This document shows positions 8,218-16,480 of a stretch of DNA of 64,000 nt, piece by piece. Below the pieces are notes generated by a model. It was given only the letters and a program-made list of their open reading frames with translations, searched no databases and had not been told where the DNA came from. The DNA is taken from NCBI GenBank assembly GCA_946615865.1, contig CAMOIJ010000004.1, forward strand, positions 1 through 64,000, written 5' to 3'. Made by a program: the position numbers and the translations under genes. Origin of the DNA: an uncultured Lachnospiraceae bacterium (GTDB lineage Bacteria > Bacillota > Clostridia > Lachnospirales > Lachnospiraceae). Numbering within the stretch: position 1 is the stretch's first letter; every line of letters starts with the position of its first letter.

Positions 8218-9453
8218 ATGGCCACAGAACACGTATTACACGACAAACTCGAGCAGACCAGCAATCCCGTTGCGCCTCTTGCCCTGATCGTTCTTCCTTC
8301 CGCGGAAAAACTCGGTGAGAAAATAAACAAGTGGATCCACTACTTCCGTATAGGCGACCACAATGAACACCGGGATGACCCCACTTATGAGGGATACTAT
8401 GAACAGGACTACAGGCTTCCTGTCGTTCTGCCCCGCTTCTCCACCGGCGAAGGCAAGGCTGTGCTTCAGGATTCCACCAGGGGCAAGGATATCTACATCC
8501 TCGTGGATATCACCAATTACTCCATCACATATGAGATGAACGGCTTTACCAATCACATGTCTCCCGACGATCATTTCCAGGATCTCAAGAGAGTGATCGC
8601 AGCCATCAACGGCAAGGCCCACAGGATCAATGTCATCATGCCTTTCCTGTACGAGGGGCGCCAGCACAAGAGAAGCGGCCGGGAATCTCTGGATGCCGCT
8701 ATCATGTATAAGGAGCTCTGCGACCTGGGGATCAAGAATTTTATCACTTTCGACGCCCATGATCCCAGGATCCAGAACGTCAATCCTCTGGTTGATTTCA
8801 ATAACTTCACATCCCCCTATCAGTTTCTTAAGTCCCTGATGCGCTCCGTCCCGAACCTGATCGTGGACAAGGAGCACGTCGTAGTTATTTCCCCCGATGA
8901 GGGCGCTCTGGACAGGACTGTATATTTTGCCAATGTGATCGGGGCAGATACGGGAATGTTCTACAAGAGAAGAGACTACTCTACGATCGTCAACGGCAAG
9001 AACCCTATCGTGGAACACAAATTCCTGGGCACAGATCTCGACGGCAAGGACGCGATCATTATCGACGATATGATCTCCTCCGGCGGCTCCATCCTTGACA
9101 CCTCCCGTCAGCTCAAGGAGAACATGCACGCCAGAAGAGTCTTTTTGTGCACCACTTTCGGTCTGTTCACAGACGGCCTGGATGTCTTTGACAAAGCTTA
9201 CGAGAAGGGATATTTTGACAAGCTCGTCACCACCAACCTCACCTATCAGCCCCCGGAACTGGCGGGCAGAGTGTGGTTTGAGCCCGCTGACATGAGCAAA
9301 TTCACAGCGATGATCATCGATTTCATCAACCACGACATCGGTATCTCCAATATGAGCACCTCGACGGATAAGATCCATGGGATCCTCGAGAAGATCAACC
9401 GAAACGAACAGAGCGAATTCGAGCAGATGCAGTTCGACCAGACAGAGTTCTGA
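8218..9453 (+). CDS. prs: Ribose-phosphate pyrophosphokinase, long-form
   Basis: Makes PRPP from ribose 5-phosphate and ATP for nucleotide, histidine and tryptophan synthesis. I use the ATG at 8218, which has GAAGGAG five bases upstream; an open frame continues to 8119 but has no such site. The protein is 411 residues, versus about 310-320 for classic Prs. The PRPP-binding loop DDMISSGGSI is near 280 and the N-terminal half carries PFLYEGRQHKR and FDAHDP, equivalents of the ATP/ribose-phosphate region. Extra segments are an N-terminal extension of about 60 residues and an acidic, glutamine-rich tail. Long variants occur in Lachnospiraceae (family knowledge). Monocistronic, ending at a terminator. 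Confidence 0.88.
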   Translation: MATEHVLHDKLEQTSNPVAPLALIVLPSAEKLGEKINKWIHYFRIGDHNEHRDDPTYEGYYEQDYRLPVVLPRFSTGEGKAVLQDSTRGKDIYILVDITNYSITYEMNGFTNHMSPDDHFQDLKRVIAAINGKAHRINVIMPFLYEGRQHKRSGRESLDAAIMYKELCDLGIKNFITFDAHDPRIQNVNPLVDFNNFTSPYQFLKSLMRSVPNLIVDKEHVVVISPDEGALDRTVYFANVIGADTGMFYKRRDYSTIVNGKNPIVEHKFLGTDLDGKDAIIIDDMISSGGSILDTSRQLKENMHARRVFLCTTFGLFTDGLDVFDKAYEKGYFDKLVTTNLTYQPPELAGRVWFEPADMSKFTAMIIDFINHDIGISNMSTSTDKIHGILEKINRNEQSEFEQMQFDQTEF

Positions 9454-9485
9454 CGAACAAAGAGCGCGGTCAGCAGTACATAAGA

Positions 9486-9538
9486 AGAGGCCGGGAAGCA
9501 GACGGGATCGCCCCATAGCTTCTCAGCCTCTCTTTTTA
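9486..9538. terminator. Bidirectional terminator between prs and yraN
   Basis: AGAGGC (9486-9491) pairs with GCCTCT (9526-9531), with an inner GAAGC/GCTTC stem. On the plus strand TCTTTTTATA follows, ending prs; on the minus strand TCTTATG follows, ending the long ylxM-to-yraN operon. Confidence 0.65.
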
Positions 9539-9555
9539 TACTCTTTTGTCAGCCA

Positions 9556-9987
9556 TTACCACACTCTCCAGTGCGGCTTCGTGCGGCTGTAGGGGATATA
9601 GGAAAAGGCGTTGCGGATCCATCGGATGCTGCAGCCGCTCTTCATCGTGATCTCGATCACATCAAACCGGATACTTGTATTGAAAGGATCGACGCCCTTC
9701 TCATGCATGTAATAGTCCGCGCACCTGCAGATCCTCTTCTGCTTGGCGGCGCCCACCGCCTCTGCTCCGGTACCGCTCTTCTCCCCGGTTTTGCGCGCCT
9801 TCACTTCTACGAAGAGCAGCGCCCGGTCTTCACGCGCGATGATATCGATCTCCGCTTCCCGGGACCTGAAGTTTCTCTCAAGGATCCTGACTCCGCGCGA
9901 CGACAGATAGTCTGCCGCCAGATCCTCCATCTCTTTTCCGGTCTTTCTCAGGTTCTCTCCCGGCAAGCTCCCAACACCTCCCGTCAC
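9556..9987 (-). CDS. yraN: YraN/UPF0102 family nuclease-fold protein
   Basis: The restriction-endonuclease-like UPF0102 core is recognisable: RKTGKEMEDLAADYLSSRG, ILERNFRSREAEIDIIAREDRALLFVEVKARK. This includes the D...E-x-K arrangement typical of PD-(D/E)xK folds; the family's exact role is not settled. I place the start at the GTG at 9987, whose GTGA overlaps the rnhB stop and gives 143 residues. A further in-frame GTG at 10032 and a TTG at 9966 are alternatives. It is the last gene of the operon, directly before the terminator. Confidence 0.82.
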   Translation of the reverse strand: MTGGVGSLPGENLRKTGKEMEDLAADYLSSRGVRILERNFRSREAEIDIIAREDRALLFVEVKARKTGEKSGTGAEAVGAAKQKRICRCADYYMHEKGVDPFNTSIRFDVIEITMKSGCSIRWIRNAFSYIPYSRTKPHWRVW

Positions 9988-10646
9988 TCCTGCACTATCC
10001 TGGTGATAAAGGACCTTCTGTGGATCGGACACGGGCCGTACTCCCGGATCGCGTCCATATGCTCCCTGGTACCGTACCCCTTGTGCTTCGCGAATCCGTA
10101 CTCCGGATACTTCTCATCCATCTCCTCCATGATCCTGTCCCTGGTCACCTTGGCCAAAATAGAGGCGGCGGCTATGGAGATGCACTTCGCGTCGCCCTTG
10201 ACAACGGGTACCTGCGGCAGCGCAATGCCCGGAATCGTCACCGCGTCATTGACCAGTACGGAAGGCTTTACCTTCAGCTGACTTACTGCAAGGCGCATCG
10301 CCTCATAAGTAGCCTGCAGAATATTGATCTCATCGATTCGGGCAGGGTCCACAAGGCCGACCGACCATGCCAGCGCCTCTTCCTTAATCTGATCAAACAG
10401 CATATCTCTCTTTTTTGCCGAGAGTTTCTTGGAATCGTTCAGGTACAGAATGTCGTGATCTTCCGGCAGGATAACGGCTCCCGCGGCCACAGGTCCCGCG
10501 AGCGGTCCTCTCCCCGCCTCGTCGATCCCTGCGATCACGAATACGTTCGTGCCCAGCGCTTCCCTGACCAGATCCGTCTCGAATTCCCGCATCCCCCTGA
10601 TCCGCTCTTTTTCCAGTTCCAGTTTGATCTTCTGTTTCTCAGTCAT
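9984..10646 (-). CDS. rnhB: Ribonuclease HII
   Basis: Removes RNA from RNA-DNA hybrids and single misincorporated ribonucleotides. Catalytic motif GIDEAGRGPLAGPV with the first carboxylates, then the DSKKLSAKKRD loop and the late conserved SIAAASILAKVTRD segment, are all present. I choose the ATG at 10646 (220 residues) because GGAG lies six bases upstream; a GTG at 10664 overlaps the lepB stop. Its end overlaps yraN by four bases, consistent with translational coupling. Confidence 0.95.
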   Translation of the reverse strand: MTEKQKIKLELEKERIRGMREFETDLVREALGTNVFVIAGIDEAGRGPLAGPVAAGAVILPEDHDILYLNDSKKLSAKKRDMLFDQIKEEALAWSVGLVDPARIDEINILQATYEAMRLAVSQLKVKPSVLVNDAVTIPGIALPQVPVVKGDAKCISIAAASILAKVTRDRIMEEMDEKYPEYGFAKHKGYGTREHMDAIREYGPCPIHRRSFITRIVQE

Positions 10647-10660
10647 AACTGTCTCCGATG

Positions 10661-11194
10661 TCACTTATCCGTAAGAAGCCCGAATTCGCTGAAGGGATAC
10701 AGGCGCAGCCATGCCCTGCCGATGATGATGGACCGCGGAATATTTCCCACTTCCAAATAGCGGCTGTCCAGGCTTACCTCCCTGTTGTCTCCCAGGACAA
10801 AATATTCATCTTCCCCCAGGACGATCTCACCCTTTCTTTCCTGCGGCTGCGTGATCCCGTAGCCGTACTCTTCACCAAGTTCCTTACCGTTTATAAAGAT
10901 CGTGCCGTCTTCACTGATCTCCACTGTCTCCCCGGGCATTCCGATGATCCTCTTTATATAGAATTCATTCACAGGCTCATGGGGAAAGACAATGATATCG
11001 AATCTCTCCGGATCCCGGAAGCGGTACGTGATCTTATCCGTGATCAGCTGGTCTTCGTCCTGAAGAGTAGGTACCATGGAATTTCCGATGACTTCCGTTC
11101 TCTGTCCCACATAGCGCACGATCAGAAAGGAGAGAAAAAGGACTCCCGCAATATACAGCACATTGGAAAAAATGCTCTTTACCTCTTTACTCAC
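10661..11194 (-). CDS. lepB: Signal peptidase I
   Basis: Membrane serine protease that cleaves signal peptides from exported proteins. The 177 residues have one N-terminal membrane anchor (about 9-29), the catalytic serine in GNSMVPTL (S39) and the catalytic lysine in YIKRIIGMPG (K81), followed by the GDNR-type box LGDNREVSLDSRY. The GTG start at 11194 lies eight bases inside the end of rbgA with GGAGGAG upstream. Small single-anchor Gram-positive type. Confidence 0.96.
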   Translation of the reverse strand: MSKEVKSIFSNVLYIAGVLFLSFLIVRYVGQRTEVIGNSMVPTLQDEDQLITDKITYRFRDPERFDIIVFPHEPVNEFYIKRIIGMPGETVEISEDGTIFINGKELGEEYGYGITQPQERKGEIVLGEDEYFVLGDNREVSLDSRYLEVGNIPRSIIIGRAWLRLYPFSEFGLLTDK

Positions 11195-12065
11195 TGGTTT
11201 CTCCTCCTTCCGGCGGCGTCTCGAGGGAGATCCTGCCTGTCTTGCCGTTCCTGAAATCGTCCAGGATCATTTTGGAGGCTCTCTGCCAGTCAGGCTCGCC
11301 GCCCGTTTTGAGAAGGTTCCTCGACATGGCGATCTCTCCTAAGAGTTTCACGTTGTCCATAGGAAATTCCCATTCTGCGCCTTCAGGGGCGTATCTTTCC
11401 TTGAGAAGAGAGGGATACTCTCTCTGAAGAAAATCGAGCAGCTCAAGGGACAGTTCCTGTTCCTCGAGCAGTTCCTGGCGGATCGCGCCTGTCAGAGCCA
11501 GGTTGACTCCGACCTGTCTGTCCTCGAACTTGGGCCACAGAATTCCGGGCGTGTCCAGAAGTTCCAGGTTTTTATTGAGACGGATCCACTGCTTGCCTCT
11601 GGTGACGCCGGGTTTATTGCCCGTCTTGGCGCTCGCCTTGCCCGCAAAGGAATTGATAAAGGTGGATTTCCCTACATTTGGGATCCCCACGACCATAGCC
11701 CTCAGGGGGCGTCCGACGATCCCTCTTCTCTTATCCCTCTCGCGTTTTGCGGCACACGCCTTTTCCACATACGCTTTGATCTTTTCATTAGCTTTTCTGG
11801 TGCGCGCGTCCATGGCGATCACCATAAAACCTTTGTCCTCGAAGTATTTCTGGAACTTCGCCGTCCGGGCCGGATCCGCCATATCCGCCTTTGTCATAAG
11901 AAGGATCCTGGCTTTATTCCCACAAAGCGAATCGATGTCCGGATTGCGGCTGCTAAGCGGGATCCTGGCGTCCGCCAGCTCGATCACCAGATCCACGAGG
12001 CCGATATTTTCCTGCATCATCCTCCGGGCCTTTGTCATATGCCCCGGATACCACTGATAATCCAT
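11187..12065 (-). CDS. rbgA: Ribosome biogenesis GTPase RbgA (YlqF)
   Basis: Circularly permuted GTPase required for late 50S assembly. Motif order is G4 (MTKAD, about 57-61) before G1 (GIPNVGKST, about 128-136) and G3 (DTPGILWP, about 173-180), which is diagnostic of the YlqF/YawG group. The 292 residues include the C-terminal helical domain. The ATG at 12065 has GGGAGGAGCGG upstream. It sits between rplS and lepB, as in many Clostridia. Confidence 0.96.
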   Translation of the reverse strand: MDYQWYPGHMTKARRMMQENIGLVDLVIELADARIPLSSRNPDIDSLCGNKARILLMTKADMADPARTAKFQKYFEDKGFMVIAMDARTRKANEKIKAYVEKACAAKRERDKRRGIVGRPLRAMVVGIPNVGKSTFINSFAGKASAKTGNKPGVTRGKQWIRLNKNLELLDTPGILWPKFEDRQVGVNLALTGAIRQELLEEQELSLELLDFLQREYPSLLKERYAPEGAEWEFPMDNVKLLGEIAMSRNLLKTGGEPDWQRASKMILDDFRNGKTGRISLETPPEGGETSE

Positions 12066-12143
12066 CCGCTCCTCCCTTTTTTGTCAACTAAATATGCCGC
12101 ACTGCATTCACAGCGCGGCATACCTTCAAACTCGCTTTATTGA

Positions 12144-12497
12144 TCAGCGGTCATTCAGAGCCTTGACCTTGGCTTTCTTGCCGCTCAGGCTGCGAAGATA
12201 GTTGAGCTTCGCTCTTCTGACTTTACCGCGTCTGACAACGTCAACCTTCTCAACGTTGGGGCTGTGAAGGGGCCATGTCTTCTCAACGCCGATTCCGCTG
12301 GATTCCTTGCGGACGGTGAAAGTAGTTCTCGCGCCGCCGCCCTGGATCTTCAGGACTGTTCCCTCAAAGATCTGGATTCTCTCGCGGTTGCCCTCTTTGA
12401 TCCTGTTGTGAACACGTACTGTGTCACCGATGCTAAACTGGGGAGCGTTCTCCTTCAGCTGTTCTTTCTCGAGTTCCTTGATGATTTCGTAATTCAT
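12144..12497 (-). CDS. rplS: 50S ribosomal protein L19
   Basis: The 117 residues from [20 protein letters not shown] are the standard L19 length, ending with the basic [20 protein letters not shown] tail. The open frame runs further upstream, but the ATG at 12497 has AAAGGAG correctly spaced and matches the family start. It has its own promoter and structured leader inside the operon, which allows independent control. Confidence 0.97.
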   Translation of the reverse strand: MNYEIIKELEKEQLKENAPQFSIGDTVRVHNRIKEGNRERIQIFEGTVLKIQGGGARTTFTVRKESSGIGVEKTWPLHSPNVEKVDVVRRGKVRRAKLNYLRSLSGKKAKVKALNDR

Positions 12498-12632
12498 TTC
12501 AATCTCCTTTATACTGGGGACGTTCTTGCCGTCATTCACCGCCTGACGGGCTGCGGCAGAGGACCGTCTTAGATTTGGGACATGCTGCCAAAGCAACATT
12601 AATAATTTACCACAACACCCGCGCGTATGCAA
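12498..12632 (-). promoter_or_regulatory. rplS promoter and structured leader (possible L19 leader)
   Basis: The minus strand has TTGCAT (12627-12632), a 17-base spacer and TAAATT (12604-12609). The transcript would carry a leader of about 100 bases with GGCAG...CTGCC and GCCCGTCA...TGACGGC hairpins just before the ribosome binding site. An L19 leader family is known in Firmicutes; assignment to it is inference and was not checked against a covariance model. Confidence 0.45.
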
Positions 12633-12640
12633 GCAAAATA

Positions 12641-13360
12641 TTATTTGCAATATTTTGCCGCGTCCGGATGCTCCTGCATATACTTTTCATACAGGTCAGG
12701 CCTTCTGAGCCTTGTCCTCTCCAGCGACTGTTCCTTCCTCCAGCGGTCCACCTTCGCGTGGTCACCGGACAGAAGTACCACCGGCACTTTCTTGTCTCTC
12801 CAGACTTCCGGCCTCGAATACTGAGGATATTCCAGCAGTCCGTTCATAAACGAATCCGTATCCGCGGAGACGCCGTTTCCGAGCACGCCGGGGATCAGCC
12901 TGGATACCGTGTCTATCACAACCATGGCCGGAAGCTCGCCGCCCGTAAGGACATAGTCGCCGATCGAGATCTCGTCCGTTACAACCTCCTCCAGGACCCT
13001 CTCGTCGATCCCCTCGTAGTGGCCGCAGAGAATGATGAGATTCTCCTCCTGCGCCAGTTCCTGCGCCTTCACCTGGTTGAAGGTGCTGCCCTGAGGCGTC
13101 ATGTAGACAACTCTGGCCGGCTTTTCAAGCGTATTCTGCACCGCCATACATGCATCATAGACGGGCTGCGCCTGCATCAGCATGCCGGCTCCTCCGCCGT
13201 AAGTGTAATCGTCTACTTTTCTGTGCTTGTTGGCGGCATAATCCCTGATATTGACCGCGTCCAGACTGACAAGCCCTTTCTGCATCGCCCTTCCGGTTAT
13301 GCTCGTCGCCAGCCCCTGTTCGATCATCTCAGGGAAAAGTGTCAAAACATAGAATCTCAT
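12641..13360 (-). CDS. trmD: tRNA (guanine-37-N1)-methyltransferase TrmD
   Basis: SPOUT-class enzyme that methylates G37 of tRNAs reading CNN codons to prevent frameshifting. The 239 residues show [14 protein letters not shown] near 51-64, the SAM-knot segments [10 protein letters not shown] and [14 protein letters not shown], and the C-terminal domain with [11 protein letters not shown]. The ATG at 13360 starts one base after the rimM stop and has GGAGAACCTG upstream. Normal length. Confidence 0.97.
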   Translation of the reverse strand: MRFYVLTLFPEMIEQGLATSITGRAMQKGLVSLDAVNIRDYAANKHRKVDDYTYGGGAGMLMQAQPVYDACMAVQNTLEKPARVVYMTPQGSTFNQVKAQELAQEENLIILCGHYEGIDERVLEEVVTDEISIGDYVLTGGELPAMVVIDTVSRLIPGVLGNGVSADTDSFMNGLLEYPQYSRPEVWRDKKVPVVLLSGDHAKVDRWRKEQSLERTRLRRPDLYEKYMQEHPDAAKYCK

Positions 13361-13361
13361 A

Positions 13362-13874
13362 TCACAGGTTCTCCAGTCCGGGGAGAAGATGAACTTTCAT
13401 GCTTCCCTCTTCCAGGTTCACGTCCAGGATGCAGTCGGGGATGGCAGGGATCAGAATGCTCTTCCCTTCATCATTTCTCACATCATAGACATTATTGGCG
13501 CCTGTCTCGATCACATCTTTAATGACGCCGAGCTCTCTCCCGTCATCCGCCGTAACCGTAAGTCCGAGCAGGTCCGGGATAAAATATTCCCCTTCTTCCA
13601 GCTCGACAGCGTCTTCCCTCGGGATCAGAAGCTCCGCCCCTTTGAGTCTCTCCACGTCCTCGATCCTGTCCATCTGCTCAAAACCGAGAATGACGAACTT
13701 CTTGAAGAATTTGACGCTTCGGATCTTCAGTATTCTCTCCTCGCGCCCCGTATCCAAAATGACCTGTTTGAGGTCCAGAAATCTCCTCGGCTCATCCGTG
13801 GTGGGAAATACTTTCACCTCTCCGCGGAGTCCGTGTGTTCCGGCGATCACGCCCACTCGAAATCTAGATACCAT
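13362..13874 (-). CDS. rimM: 16S rRNA processing protein RimM
   Basis: 30S maturation factor that binds S19 and helps assemble the head. I use the second ATG (13874), giving 170 residues, because GAGGAAAG precedes it; the ATG at 13886 has no site. The start [20 protein letters not shown] is the RimM N-terminal beta-barrel signature. The C-terminal PRC-barrel follows from about 100 ([13 protein letters not shown]). It is tightly coupled to trmD. Confidence 0.94.
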   Translation of the reverse strand: MVSRFRVGVIAGTHGLRGEVKVFPTTDEPRRFLDLKQVILDTGREERILKIRSVKFFKKFVILGFEQMDRIEDVERLKGAELLIPREDAVELEEGEYFIPDLLGLTVTADDGRELGVIKDVIETGANNVYDVRNDEGKSILIPAIPDCILDVNLEEGSMKVHLLPGLENL

Positions 13875-13893
13875 ATCTTTCCTCATTCACAAA

Positions 13894-13923
13894 GCGGCGG
13901 CAGCGTTTACCCGCTGCCGCCGC
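13894..13923 (-). other. Perfect 12-bp GC-rich hairpin between khpA and rimM
   Basis: GCGGCGGCAGCG (13894-13905) and CGCTGCCGCCGC (13912-13923) form a perfect stem with a six-base loop, 19 bases before the rimM start. The minus strand continues TTTGTG rather than a T-run, so it resembles a weak terminator or an attenuating leader hairpin. Confidence 0.55.
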
Positions 13924-13947
13924 ATGATAAGCTATTCAATCGGCTGC

Positions 13948-14175
13948 TCAGTCGATGTCCACATCCACTCTGATATCTTCTCTTGAAGCGGCAGCCTTGA
14001 CGACAGAACGGATTGCCTTAGCAATTCTGCCCTGTTTGCCAATGACTTTGCCCATGTCAGAAGGTGCGACATGAAGCTGGATCCGGATGCTCTTGCCCTC
14101 CTGCGTCTGCGTGACGACAACTTCATCGGGATGATCGACAAGCGCCTTGGCGATCAATTCAACTAATTCTCTCAT
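13948..14175 (-). CDS. khpA: KH-domain RNA-binding protein KhpA (YlqC)
   Basis: A 75-residue single KH-domain protein with the sequence AKALVDHPDEVVV near the start and the KH signature DMGKVIGKQGRIAKAIR (GKxG loop) near 38-54. KhpA binds small RNAs and mRNAs, usually with KhpB, and affects cell elongation in Firmicutes. It lies between rpsP and rimM, its standard place. The ATG at 14175 follows GAAGGG. Confidence 0.94.
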   Translation of the reverse strand: MRELVELIAKALVDHPDEVVVTQTQEGKSIRIQLHVAPSDMGKVIGKQGRIAKAIRSVVKAAASREDIRVDVDID

Positions 14176-14232
14176 AAATATCCCTTCCGACTGTCAGGTC
14201 CGAACTTAGTGATCAGTACTCCCTGATCTTAA

Positions 14233-14475
14233 TTATTTGAGGCCGGCCTGCTTGAACAGCTTCTTGACAACAGTAGTGGGCTGTGCGCCGTTGGCGATCC
14301 ACTTCTTGGCTGCGTCAACATCAACCTTGACAACTGCGGGATTTGTGTTGGGATTGTAAGTTCCGATCTCCTCGATGGCTCTGCCGTTCCTGGGAGTGGA
14401 TGCCTCTGCTACCACGATTCTGTACATCGGTACCTTCTTCTCACCGATTCTCTTCAATCTGATCTTAACTGCCAT
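14233..14475 (-). CDS. rpsP: 30S ribosomal protein S16
   Basis: The 80 residues from [20 protein letters not shown] are typical S16, with the [20 protein letters not shown] segment. The ATG at 14475 has TAAGGAGGAAATC upstream and matches the family start; earlier in-frame codons do not. Second structural gene after ffh in the operon. Confidence 0.97.
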   Translation of the reverse strand: MAVKIRLKRIGEKKVPMYRIVVAEASTPRNGRAIEEIGTYNPNTNPAVVKVDVDAAKKWIANGAQPTTVVKKLFKQAGLK

Positions 14476-14555
14476 GACTTTGATTTCCTCCTTAAGAAAA
14501 TGTTTGCTTTTGAAATTGTGCGTCCCTTGGCAGGTCACTGCCGAACGCGATATTT

Positions 14556-14578
14556 TGAACAGAATAAATTCTGATTCA
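14556..14578 (-). promoter_or_regulatory. Hairpin in the ffh-rpsP intergenic leader
   Basis: CAGAAT (14560-14565) pairs with ATTCTG (14568-14573), extended by TGAA/TTCA across one bulged base. A second small GGCAG/CTGCC hairpin is nearby. No T-run follows. It may be an rpsP leader or processing site. Confidence 0.3.
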
Positions 14579-14595
14579 TACTATGTTAATGCAGG

Positions 14596-16002
14596 TCAGA
14601 AGGGGAATCCTCCTCTTCCTCCCATGCCGCCCATTCCGCCGAAACCGCCCATTCCGCCGAATGGATTGACGTTTCTGCGCCTCTTGCCTTTCTTACCGAC
14701 TCCCGACTGCTTCATAACCTTGGACATCTGGTTGAACTGCTTGATGAAGCGGTTTACGTCGGCGATATCGTTGCCGGATCCCTTAGCGATCCTGAACTTT
14801 CTCTGAGGCGTGAGAAGCTTGGGATTTGCTCTCTCCTCAGGCGTCATACTCAGTACGATCGCCTCTGTGCGTTTGAGCTGTTTCTCATCGATCATGTTAT
14901 CGAGCTGATCCTTGTTGATCCCCATGCCGGGAAGCATACCGAGAACGCTTGAAAGGCCGCCCATCTTCCTCATCTGCTTGAGACTGTTGAGGTAGTCGTT
15001 GAAGTCGAACTTGCCTTTCTTGAGATGCGACACCATGTCGCGGCTCTCCTGCTCGTCCTGCTTGTCAAGGTTCTGCTGGGCCTTGTCGATGAGGGTCAGC
15101 ACGTCGCCCATGCCGAGGATCCTGCCCGCCATACGGTCGGGGTAGAACTGCTCGAGGTCGGAGAGCTTCTCGCCCATACCTACGTACAGAATAGGCTTTC
15201 CGGTCACTGCCTTGATCGACAGCGCCGCGCCGCCTCGGGTGTCGCCGTCCATCTTGGAAAGGATCACACCGTCTACGCCTACCTTCTCGTCAAAGGTCTT
15301 GGCAACGTTGACAGCCTCCTGACCGGTCATGGCGTCCACTACCAGAATGGTCTGGTGAACTGTCACAGCCTTCTTGATGTCCTCAAGCTCCTGCATCATC
15401 TCCTCGTCGATCTGCAGACGGCCCGCAGTATCGAGGATGACAAGATTCTCTTTGTTCTTATTAGCATGCTCGATGGCCGCCTTCGCGATATCGGCCGGAT
15501 CATGCCTGTCTCCCATGGTGAAAACATCGACGCCCTGCTTCTCACCGTTTACCTGCAGCTGTTTGATAGCCGCGGGACGGTAGATGTCCAGCGCCACGAG
15601 CAGCGGCTTTTTGCCCTTCTGCTTGAACTTGCCCGCGATCTTTGCCGCCGTGGTTGTCTTACCTGCGCCCTGAAGACCGACCATCATAACGACTGTCATC
15701 TGCTTTCCGGGCTGCAGCTGCAGCTCTGTGGTCTCGCTTCCCATCAGCGAAGTCATCTCTTCGTTGACTATCTTGATGACCATCTGAGCGGGATTAAGGC
15801 CGTTCATGACCTCTTCGCCGACCGCTCTCTCCTGCACGGAGCTCACAAACTGCTTGACGACCTTGAAGTTGACGTCCGCTTCAAGCAGAGCCATCTTGAC
15901 TTCGCGCATCGCGCTCTTGACATCGCTCTCAGTGAGCTTGCCCTTGCCGCTCAGTTTGCTGAATATACTATTTAGCTTATCTGTTAAGCTGTCAAATGCC
16001 AT
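14596..16002 (-). CDS. ffh: Signal recognition particle GTPase Ffh (SRP54)
   Basis: Binds signal sequences as they leave the ribosome and docks with FtsY. The 468 residues comprise the N domain (1-85), the G domain with P-loop GLQGAGKTTTAAK near 107-119, DTAGR near 190 and the SKMDGDTRGGAAL loop, then the methionine-rich M domain from about 305. The C-terminus is a low-complexity glycine/methionine tail. The ATG at 16002 follows AGAGGATCG. It follows ylxM directly. Confidence 0.98.
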   Translation of the reverse strand: MAFDSLTDKLNSIFSKLSGKGKLTESDVKSAMREVKMALLEADVNFKVVKQFVSSVQERAVGEEVMNGLNPAQMVIKIVNEEMTSLMGSETTELQLQPGKQMTVVMMVGLQGAGKTTTAAKIAGKFKQKGKKPLLVALDIYRPAAIKQLQVNGEKQGVDVFTMGDRHDPADIAKAAIEHANKNKENLVILDTAGRLQIDEEMMQELEDIKKAVTVHQTILVVDAMTGQEAVNVAKTFDEKVGVDGVILSKMDGDTRGGAALSIKAVTGKPILYVGMGEKLSDLEQFYPDRMAGRILGMGDVLTLIDKAQQNLDKQDEQESRDMVSHLKKGKFDFNDYLNSLKQMRKMGGLSSVLGMLPGMGINKDQLDNMIDEKQLKRTEAIVLSMTPEERANPKLLTPQRKFRIAKGSGNDIADVNRFIKQFNQMSKVMKQSGVGKKGKRRRNVNPFGGMGGFGGMGGMGGRGGFPF

Positions 16003-16068
16003 ATAGACGATCCTCTGAAATCTTGTACTTTACCAAATATGCCGGGGTAAAACAGACACCGGTCCTCT

Positions 16069-16413
16069 TCAGGATTCCAGACCCTCCCGGATTTCCTCCG
16101 CGATCCCCGCAATAAGGGAAGCCTGTGCCTCGGGGATCTCCTCCGCGGAAGCGATCTCCCTTAGTCTGTCGGCACATTCTCTGAGTTTGCCGAAGCGGCG
16201 GATCATTCCGAGCTTGTTCTCGTATCCGCGCATGATCACCGTACATCTTCTCACAAGATCATGCACCGCCTGCTTGCTGACGCCCTCGGTCTCAGCGACC
16301 TCATTCAACGATAAATTGTCATAGACGACCTTTTCATAGATCTTCTGCTGGTGCCCTGTGAGAAGCGAGCCGTAGAAGTCATACAAAAGGCCCTGTTCAA
16401 CGATCTTTTCCAT
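16069..16413 (-). CDS. ylxM: YlxM/P13 family helix-turn-helix protein, SRP operon regulator or accessory
   Basis: A short helix-turn-helix protein always found beside ffh and thought to modulate SRP. Starting at the ATG at 16413 it has 114 residues, MEKIVEQGLLYDFYGSLLTG, which aligns with the usual YlxM start; the HTH EVAETEGVSKQAVHDLVRRC is near 38-57. An in-frame TTG further up (16452) lies inside the -35 box and is unlikely. The ATG lies only ten bases from the -10 box, so the transcript would be almost leaderless. Confidence 0.9.
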   Translation of the reverse strand: MEKIVEQGLLYDFYGSLLTGHQQKIYEKVVYDNLSLNEVAETEGVSKQAVHDLVRRCTVIMRGYENKLGMIRRFGKLRECADRLREIASAEEIPEAQASLIAGIAEEIREGLES

Positions 16414-16423
16414 CACCTGCACT

Positions 16424-16452
16424 ATATTACAGTCCCGGTACTCAAGTGTCAA
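16424..16452 (-). promoter_or_regulatory. Promoter of the ylxM-ffh-...-yraN operon
   Basis: Perfect TTGACA (16447-16452), a 17-base spacer and TAATAT (16424-16429) on the minus strand. It feeds eleven genes down to the terminator at 9486-9538, with a second entry point at rplS. Confidence 0.7.
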
Positions 16453-16480
16453 GTGTTTTTTCTTTACTCGTTAAAATCAG

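Noticed and set aside
8236-9516. Minus-strand open frame opposite prs
   Set aside because: Antisense to Prs, crosses the terminator and has no ribosome binding site.
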